Source: an uncultured Desulfobulbaceae bacterium (GTDB lineage Bacteria > Desulfobacterota > Desulfobulbia > Desulfobulbales > Desulfocapsaceae). From it: a stretch of DNA of 38,379 bases. Below the pieces are notes generated by a model. It saw nothing but the letters and a program-made list of their open reading frames with translations, had not been told where the DNA came from and did not search any database. Position 1 is the first letter of the stretch; each line of letters opens with the position of its first letter. The stretch lies in NCBI GenBank assembly GCA_937132035.1, contig CAKZOA010000401.1, forward strand, positions 1 through 38,379, in the 5' to 3' direction. The position numbers and the translations under genes are program-made. Below, in pieces: positions 32,749 to 38,379 of this stretch.

Positions 32749-35709
32749 ATGAGCAGCAGGAAAAAGCCAGCCGGCACCGAGGCCGGAAAAAACGACAGGC
32801 ACCATGCCGACGATCCGCAGCTGATAGTCGGCATCGGCTCCTCCGCCGGCGGTCTCGAGGTCTTGAAGGATTTTTTCGCCGCCATGCCGCCCGATTCGGG
32901 CATGGCCTTCGTCCTCGTCTCCCATCTCTCACCCGACCGCGAATCGATGCTGCCGGGAATCCTCCAGGAGTCGACGGAGATGGAGGTGAAGCAGGCCGAA
33001 GAAAAGATGAAGGTTGCGCCCGACCATGTCTATATCATCCCGCCGGATAAAGAGCTGGTCATCTTCAGGGGGAGACTGCAGCTTCTCCGGCGCCAGAAGG
33101 GCGACGGCCATCACCGGCCGGTGGATACCTTCCTGCGCTCACTGGCCGAGGACCGGCAGAGAGGGGCTGCGGCCATTATTCTCTCCGGCACCGGCACCGA
33201 TGGCAGCCAGGGCGTCAAGGCCGTCAAGGAGCAGGGAGGACTGGTACTGGTCCAGGATTCCCAGTCGGCCAAGTTTGGCGGCATGATCGACGCCGCCAGC
33301 AAGACCGGCATCGTCGACCATGTCATGACGCCTCAACAGATGCCGGAGTGCCTCGTCGACTATCTTCATCACCTCAACAACTCCGCCTCACCAGAAGAAG
33401 CCGACGAGAATGAGAGTCTTGAGCATGACCTGCATAAAATATATGCCATGATCCGTTCCTCCACCGGCCATGACTTTTCCCTCTACAAAAAAAACACCAT
33501 TCTCCGCCGTATCGAGCGGAGGATGTTCGTCCATCAGCTGGCCACCATAGGTGACTATGTCGACTATCTCGACGACTCCGAGAAGGAGATTGGCATCCTT
33601 TTCAAGGAACTGCTCATCGGCGTCACCAGTTTTTTCAGGGACGAGGAGCTCTTTGACAAACTCCGGAACCAGTATCTGCCCGAGCTGCTGCAGGGCAAGG
33701 AGGACGGCGATGCCTTCCGGGTCTGGGTGCCTGGCTGCAGCAGCGGCGAGGAGGTCTACTCCCTGGCCATGATCCTCAGCGAATGCCTCGAGGAGCAGGG
33801 GACTGCTCTTCACCTGCAGTTCTTCGGCACCGACCTCGACGAGGAGGCCATCGGCGCCGCCAGGGCCGCTGTCTATCCCGACTCCATCGGCCTCGATGTC
33901 GATGCCCGGCGTCTGAAGCGGTTTTTCACCAAGGAGAAGAACTGCTACCACATCAAACAATTCATCCGCGAAATGGTGGTGTTCGCCAAACAAAACGTTG
34001 TCAAGGATCCGCCCTTCACCAGGATCGACCTGCTCAGCTGCCGCAACCTGCTGATCTATTTCGGCCCCCAACTCCAGCAAAATCTGCTGCCCGTCTTTCA
34101 TTACAGCCTCAGGCAGGACGGCATGCTGGTACTCGGCAGCTCGGAAAACCTCGGGACGGCGGCCGAGAATTTCAGCGTTATCGACAAGAAATGGAAAATC
34201 TTCCGGCGCCAGGCCGACCACGGTGATATGGCCGCGGCCATGAAGTTTCCACGAGGCAATGCTGCCGGGGGCGAGAGGGTACGACGGTCCGTAAAAACAG
34301 CCGAGGCGGCCAAAAACGAGGTCGATGCCCGCCTGTTCAGGGCGATCCTCAGCCAGAGCGGCCTGCCGACCTGCGTTGTTGTCGATGACGAGTCCGAGCT
34401 GGTCTATACCCACGGACGCACCGGCCGCTACCTCGAACCCGCCGAAGGCGAGGTCAGCACCAATATTGTCAAGATGGCCCGGCCCGGGCTGGAGGCGCCT
34501 CTCATCAACGGCATCCAGAAGATGAGCAGCGAACGCACTGAAATCAAGCAGAACAACATCAGAGTCAAGGACAACGGCGGCTACCACGATATCAATCTCA
34601 TTCTCAGACCGCTGCCGGAGGTTAAGGGTGGCCGGCGGGGACTGATGCTGGTCATCTTCGAAGAGATTGGCAAAGGCCAGAAACAACCACGGACCGAGCC
34701 GGAACAACCGGAAAAACCCGAGGAAGAGTTTACCAGAGACAACCTCAAGCAGCTCCAGGACGAGCTGCGCTACACCAGGGAAAACCTGAAAAGCACCGTC
34801 GAGGAACTGGAGACCTCCAACGAAGATCTGGTGACCACCAACGAGGAGCTGCAGTCGGCCAACGAGGAACTGCAGTCCACCAACGAGGAGCTCGAAACCT
34901 CAAAAGAGGAGCTGCAGTCGCTCAACGAGGAGGCCTCGACGGTCAATTCCGAGCTGGAGAGCCGGATCGACGAACTGGTCTCGGCCAACGATGATATCAA
35001 AAATTTCCTCGCTGCCACCGAGATAGCCACTATTTTCTTAGACAGCGCTTTGAAAATACGGCGCTTTACCCCCAAGATGACCAAGTTTTTCCGCATTACG
35101 GGGAGCGATGTCGGCCGCCCCATCGGTCATTTCTCCTCAACCCTCAAAAATGTCGATATCCAGGAGCTTGCACAGCAGGTGATCGATACCATCGAGAGGC
35201 ATGAGTCGGTGATCCAGGATCAGGAGGGGCAGAAATACCGGCTGTGCATCCGGCCCTTCCGGACCACGGAAAATGTCATCGAAGGCGTGATTGTCACCTT
35301 CGAAAACGTTACTGAGTTCAAGAAGATGGTGGACTCGCTGGCCGAGAGTGAAGAGTCGTGGCAGAAACTGGTCGAGCATGCGCCCTTCGGCCTTTTCGTG
35401 GTCAGCGATGAGCGCATCAAATATATCAATCCCGAAGGCCTTCGCATTTTCGGCGCCTCCTCGGCCCGGGAACTGGTCGGCACCCTGGCCAGGGAGCGGG
35501 TGGCCGAGCAGTCCCGGCAGCGATTTCAAAAGCAGATAGGCCACCGCGACTCAACCTGGCGGACGGCCTCCGTCGACTCCGAGAAGTATCTGCATCTCGA
35601 CGGCAGCACTATCGAATGTCTCTCCTCGGCAACGCCGGTCGACTATAAGGGCGCCCCGGCCACGGTATTCTACCTCCGTTGCAAAAGTGGCGACGCGTCT
35701 CCCGCCTGA
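32749..35709 (+). CDS. CheB-CheR fusion with coiled coil and two PAS domains
   Basis: A 986-residue signalling protein starting at ATG 32749 (AGGAGAG upstream). The CheB methylesterase domain (about 24-205) has catalytic Ser32 (GIGSSAGGLEV), His59 (VSHLSPD) and Asp151 (SGTGTDGSQG). The CheR methyltransferase domain (about 225-490) has TSFFRDEELF, GCSSGEEVYSLAM and the NPPF-like segment DLLSCRNLLIYF. A Glu-rich heptad coiled coil (about 660-760, repeated NEELQS units) follows, then two PAS domains (about 765-870 and 875-980). CheB lacks its usual receiver domain. No chemoreceptor, cheA or flagellar gene is nearby, so it probably acts in a non-motility regulatory system. Confidence 0.93.
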   Translation: MSSRKKPAGTEAGKNDRHHADDPQLIVGIGSSAGGLEVLKDFFAAMPPDSGMAFVLVSHLSPDRESMLPGILQESTEMEVKQAEEKMKVAPDHVYIIPPDKELVIFRGRLQLLRRQKGDGHHRPVDTFLRSLAEDRQRGAAAIILSGTGTDGSQGVKAVKEQGGLVLVQDSQSAKFGGMIDAASKTGIVDHVMTPQQMPECLVDYLHHLNNSASPEEADENESLEHDLHKIYAMIRSSTGHDFSLYKKNTILRRIERRMFVHQLATIGDYVDYLDDSEKEIGILFKELLIGVTSFFRDEELFDKLRNQYLPELLQGKEDGDAFRVWVPGCSSGEEVYSLAMILSECLEEQGTALHLQFFGTDLDEEAIGAARAAVYPDSIGLDVDARRLKRFFTKEKNCYHIKQFIREMVVFAKQNVVKDPPFTRIDLLSCRNLLIYFGPQLQQNLLPVFHYSLRQDGMLVLGSSENLGTAAENFSVIDKKWKIFRRQADHGDMAAAMKFPRGNAAGGERVRRSVKTAEAAKNEVDARLFRAILSQSGLPTCVVVDDESELVYTHGRTGRYLEPAEGEVSTNIVKMARPGLEAPLINGIQKMSSERTEIKQNNIRVKDNGGYHDINLILRPLPEVKGGRRGLMLVIFEEIGKGQKQPRTEPEQPEKPEEEFTRDNLKQLQDELRYTRENLKSTVEELETSNEDLVTTNEELQSANEELQSTNEELETSKEELQSLNEEASTVNSELESRIDELVSANDDIKNFLAATEIATIFLDSALKIRRFTPKMTKFFRITGSDVGRPIGHFSSTLKNVDIQELAQQVIDTIERHESVIQDQEGQKYRLCIRPFRTTENVIEGVIVTFENVTEFKKMVDSLAESEESWQKLVEHAPFGLFVVSDERIKYINPEGLRIFGASSARELVGTLARERVAEQSRQRFQKQIGHRDSTWRTASVDSEKYLHLDGSTIECLSSATPVDYKGAPATVFYLRCKSGDASPA

Positions 35710-35723
35710 GGAATAAGAGGCCC

Positions 35724-37070
35724 ATGAGCAGAAAAGACACCACATCCTTTGAAAAATTACGGCAACGGGCCCTGGAAATGCTCGATGAGCGTGAGCGGAC
35801 GACGATGGATGATTTCAACGGCGACATGCGCCGTCTGCTGAGTGAACTCGATACCTACCGCATCGAGCTCGAGCTCCAGAACGAGGAACTGCGTCTGGCC
35901 CAGCTGGAGCAGGAGCGCTCGCAGCAGAAATACAACCAGCTCTTCGAGCGGGGAACGGTGGCCTATCTCAGCCTCGACGACCACGGACGCGTTGTCAGGA
36001 CCAACCCCTACACTGCTTCGATGCTGGGATGCCCTCGTGCCGACCTGCTTGGCAAACCCTTCAGCCGATTTATCCATTTCGACGACCAGGATACCTTTCA
36101 CCTGCACCGCCGCCAACTGAAGAGACCGGGCGTTCTGGCCACCTGCACCCTGCGGCTGCGCCCCGACGACGGTCCGCCGATCTATGTCCAGCTTGACAGT
36201 TCAGTCAACGAGGGGGCAGGAGAGAACGCCGGTGGGATTTTGACCACCGTCACCGATGTCAGTCAGCTGGAGGAGGCCAGGGAGGAATTGCTTACCCTCA
36301 ACAGGGAGTTGGAGAGGCGTGTCGAAGAGCGAACCCACGAGCTGCAGAAGGTTTTGGGCCAGCTGCTGCACTCGGAAAAGCTTGCGGCCATCGGCGGTCT
36401 TTCGGCCTCCATTGCCCATGAACTCAACAATCCCCTGCAGGGGGTACTCAATATTATCAAGGGGGTGGGGCGACGGGGACGCTTCGACGCTGAGGACCGG
36501 GAGCTGATGGATATTGCCGCAACCGAATGCCGGCGCATGCGCAATCTGCTCAGGGCGCTTCAGGATTTCAACCGGCCCACCTCGGGTATCCGCGCCCCCA
36601 TGGATCTGCATGCGGTCCTCGACTCCGTGCTGCTGCTTTTCGGCAAGAAATTCAAAAATTCCGGCATTGTTGTCTACAGGCACTACGCCGATGACCTGCC
36701 GGTGGCCTACGGGGTGGGCGACCAGATCAAGCAGGTGATCATGAATATTCTCGCCAACAGTATCGATGCCTGCCCGTCGGGCGGCCATATCACTGTCGCC
36801 ACCCATGCTGAAAAGAGGCAGGTGGTCATCGACATAGCCGACACCGGCAGCGGCATTGCCCCGGAGCATCGTGAGCGTATCTTTGAGCCCTTTTTCTCCA
36901 CCAAGCCCGAGGTGCGGGGCACCGGGCTGGGACTGTCGGTGAGCTACGGCATCATCAAGGACCATAAAGGCACGATAGAAGTCGACAGCCGTCCAGGCGA
37001 GGGCTGCCGCTTCCGCATCCTGCTGCCCCTCCGCGGGCCGGGCAGAAAGGCCGCGCCACCCTCTGGGTAG
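35724..37070 (+). CDS. PAS-domain sensor histidine kinase
   Basis: A 448-residue soluble kinase from ATG 35724 (AAGAGG upstream), 14 bases after the CheBR stop. An N-terminal coiled coil (about 35-70) is followed by a PAS domain (about 73-185) and a coiled-coil linker. The H-box is SASIAHELNNPLQ with His232, followed by an N-box (VIMNILANSIDA), G1 (DTGSGI), F (FEPFFSTKP) and G2 (RGTGLGLS). All catalytic motifs are intact. No membrane segments are present, so it senses an internal cue. It probably phosphorylates the receiver protein at 37217 and possibly the REC-PAS-PAS-LuxR regulator. Confidence 0.95.
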   Translation: MSRKDTTSFEKLRQRALEMLDERERTTMDDFNGDMRRLLSELDTYRIELELQNEELRLAQLEQERSQQKYNQLFERGTVAYLSLDDHGRVVRTNPYTASMLGCPRADLLGKPFSRFIHFDDQDTFHLHRRQLKRPGVLATCTLRLRPDDGPPIYVQLDSSVNEGAGENAGGILTTVTDVSQLEEAREELLTLNRELERRVEERTHELQKVLGQLLHSEKLAAIGGLSASIAHELNNPLQGVLNIIKGVGRRGRFDAEDRELMDIAATECRRMRNLLRALQDFNRPTSGIRAPMDLHAVLDSVLLLFGKKFKNSGIVVYRHYADDLPVAYGVGDQIKQVIMNILANSIDACPSGGHITVATHAEKRQVVIDIADTGSGIAPEHRERIFEPFFSTKPEVRGTGLGLSVSYGIIKDHKGTIEVDSRPGEGCRFRILLPLRGPGRKAAPPSG

Positions 37071-37139
37071 CATCCCTAACCATTTTCTCCCCGTTTTACT
37101 CCTCTTGCCGAAAAGGGCGCCAGTTCGTACCATAAAATA

Positions 37140-37171
37140 CCAGACGTCGAACAGTGGGTAATACCGTCTGG
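37140..37171 (+). other. Inverted repeat in the leader of the receiver gene
   Basis: CCAGACG (37140-37146) and CGTCTGG (37165-37171) with an 18-base loop, 45 bases before the receiver-protein start. It may be an operator or a leader hairpin; no T-tract follows. Confidence 0.35.
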
Positions 37172-37216
37172 CAAACTCAACTCTTTCGCCGGCACCGGCC
37201 TCACCCTGGAGGAAGC

Positions 37217-37792
37217 ATGCACGAAAGCACCCTACTCATCGTCGATGACGATACAGCCATCCTGCGTTCCTTCGCCGCCGATTTCCGGGAAATCTGTCCC
37301 GCGGTAACCACCGCCGTCACGGCCCAAGAAGGTATAGCGGCCCTGAAGGAGACCTTCTTCAATATCATCGTCACCGACCTGGTGATGCCGGGCACGAGTG
37401 GCCTGCATGTGCTGCGGGAGGCCAAGAAAAAAGACAGCGACACCTGCGTTATCGTTCTCACCGGCTACGGTGATCTCCATTCGGCTGTCGAGGCCCTGCG
37501 GATGGGCGCCGACGACTATCTGCTCAAGCCCGTCGACAGCGAGGAGCTGCTGGTGCAGATGATGAAGCATCTCAGTAAACAGCGGCAGAGGCGTAAGCTC
37601 AAGCTCAGGGAGAATATGCTCACCGTCTGCGCCTACTGCAAAGACGTGCGCGACGAGGCCGCTTCGCAGGCGCACAGAAGATGGACGGACATGGAAAGCT
37701 ACCTGACGCGCAAAAGCGGTATCAGTCTTTCTCACGGCTGCTGTCCCTCCTGTTTCGAGGAGATCTCCCGGGGGTGGGAGGGCGATGGGTAG
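37217..37792 (+). CDS. Receiver-domain protein with C-terminal Cys-rich motif
   Basis: A 191-residue protein. ATG 37217 follows GGAGGAAG. The receiver domain (about 5-120) has DDD10-12, phospho-acceptor Asp54 (IIVTDLVMPGTSG), Thr82 and Lys104 (YLLKPVD). The C-terminal 55 residues carry CAYCKDVRDE (Cys138, Cys141) and SHGCCPSCFEE (His173, Cys176, Cys179) around a W-x-x-MESYL segment. This resembles a conserved tail seen on receiver and PAS proteins of anaerobic bacteria (C-x2-C-K ... H-G-x-C-P-x-C). Zinc or redox binding is likely but unproven. There is no DNA-binding domain, so output is probably by protein contact. Confidence 0.88.
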   Translation: MHESTLLIVDDDTAILRSFAADFREICPAVTTAVTAQEGIAALKETFFNIIVTDLVMPGTSGLHVLREAKKKDSDTCVIVLTGYGDLHSAVEALRMGADDYLLKPVDSEELLVQMMKHLSKQRQRRKLKLRENMLTVCAYCKDVRDEAASQAHRRWTDMESYLTRKSGISLSHGCCPSCFEEISRGWEGDG

Positions 37793-37805
37793 TCAGGCTA
37801 CCCAT
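37785..37805 (+). terminator. Hairpin overlapping the receiver gene stop codon
   Basis: A perfect 8-base-pair stem (ATGGGTAG 37785-37792, CTACCCAT 37798-37805) with a 5-base loop. The gene's TAG stop (37790-37792) forms the top of the left arm. There is only a weak T-rich tail, so it is a possible terminator or 3'-end structure. Confidence 0.45.
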
Positions 37806-37950
37806 AATCTTCCCGTTTATATGCCCTTTGCAGGCGCCGGTTTCTGTGCGATGATATGATTCACGGAAAAGGCTCTACTGCCGGGTGGTGCGGCGCCGGC
37901 ATCGGCTGCCGGCCACCGCTCTTCCATCTCTTTTCATGCGCCGAGGAAAA

Positions 37951-38379
37951 ATGAATACGTCAAAGGTACCTCCATTTTCATCGTCGGGTGCACACCGCCT
38001 CTGCGCCGACTTCTGCGATATGCAGCAACTGATCGAATCCTGCAGTCGCAGTTACGAACAGCAGCTGGCTCCGAGGGGCATGGTGCTGTGCACCCGCATC
38101 CGAGGCCCCATACCGCGTTTTGTGCGTGCCGACGCCGAGGTCATCGATCGTCTCTTCGACTGTCTTGGCCGCTGTACATCGGCGGTCGAGGCCCGGGGCT
38201 GCGCCGTCCTCGATATCGCCGCCGAGCCCGAAGGAGAGGACAGACACAATATCTATCTCGTATTGACACTGTCGGGAAATGGTCTCGATGCCCGGCAGGA
38301 GGAACAGTTGCTGGCAGCTCAGGAGGGAACGGATGATGAAAGCGCCTCGGCCCTGCAGCAGGCCAGAGCGATCTGCAGG
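37951..38379 (+). CDS. Degenerate histidine-kinase-type ATPase-domain protein (3' partial)
   Basis: The frame opens at ATG 37951, preceded by CGAGGAAAA, and is still open at the window edge (143 codons). The layout resembles the ATPase domain of sensor kinases: a lead-in FCDMQQLIESC and RGMVLCTRIRG, the pre-N-box strand PIPRFVRADAEVIDRLFDCL, and the G1-like strand YLVLTLSGNGLDARQEEQL. The conserved Asn of the N-box is absent (DRLFDCLGRCTSAVEARG), and the G1 Asp is replaced, so ATP binding is doubtful. There is no dimerisation domain in the visible part. A downstream receiver or other domain may follow outside the window. It continues the signalling island on the same strand. Confidence 0.65.
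   Translation, partial: MNTSKVPPFSSSGAHRLCADFCDMQQLIESCSRSYEQQLAPRGMVLCTRIRGPIPRFVRADAEVIDRLFDCLGRCTSAVEARGCAVLDIAAEPEGEDRHNIYLVLTLSGNGLDARQEEQLLAAQEGTDDESASALQQARAICR

Noticed and set aside
33388-34707. 439-codon minus-strand frame inside the CheBR fusion gene
   Set aside because: Antisense to conserved CheB/CheR motifs; no independent support.

Overview
The window looks like a chromosomal segment from an anaerobic, probably sulfate-reducing bacterium of the Desulfobacterota (Desulfobulbales-like). This placement is inferred from gene content: an Isf-type iron-sulfur flavoprotein, an RpoH-like sigma factor, a corrinoid/MttB methyltransferase operon with a MetH-activation-like protein, and many PAS/receiver signalling proteins in moderately GC-rich DNA. 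I see no rRNA or tRNA gene, no intact insertion sequence and no CRISPR array.

Positions 1-6695: the C-terminal half of a sigma-54 activator enters from the left edge. It is followed by a frameshifted small winged-helix gene on the minus strand, a 4-Cys iron-sulfur flavoprotein gene, and a four-gene general L-amino-acid ABC transporter (aapJQMP). A strong intrinsic terminator lies between the binding-protein gene and the permease genes. Positions 6939-8102 encode a membrane-anchored zinc-ribbon/trypsin-like protease with a coiled coil inserted between the catalytic His and Asp.

Positions 8174-13393: a minus-strand operon (ilvY, surE, short asparaginase-like gene) diverges from ilvC, which encodes the long class II ketol-acid reductoisomerase found in enteric bacteria. 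A near-ideal operator and promoter lie between ilvY and ilvC. An rpoH-like sigma factor gene follows. Positions 13394-15934 hold several RNA or operator hairpins, then a flavodoxin-like gene, a Fic-like gene that lacks the catalytic His, and a second flavoprotein with an incomplete Cys motif. Positions 15992-19279 (minus) carry an EamA exporter gene, leuD and leuC; leuC and leuD are separated by an AT-rich 261-bp gap. Positions 19581-20801 encode an alpha/beta-hydrolase/OsmC fusion behind an attenuator-like leader.

Positions 20823-29296 form a compact minus-strand gene set that is probably one operon. In transcription order it encodes a MetH-activation-like protein, an MttB-family methyltransferase, a methyl-tetrahydrofolate:corrinoid methyltransferase, a second and divergent MttB-family protein, a corrinoid protein, a class I SAM methyltransferase and asparagine synthetase. 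The first five make a coherent pathway that moves methyl groups from a quaternary or tertiary amine to tetrahydrofolate. The last two are unexpected partners and make this the most promising uncharacterised system in the window.

Positions 30050-38379 (plus) are a signalling island. It encodes a degenerate histidine kinase whose phospho-acceptor His is Arg, a REC-PAS-PAS-LuxR regulator overlapping it by 4 bp, a CheB-CheR-PAS fusion, an intact PAS histidine kinase, a receiver protein with a C-terminal Cys-rich (probably zinc-binding) tail, and the start of another degenerate ATPase-like protein that runs off the right edge.
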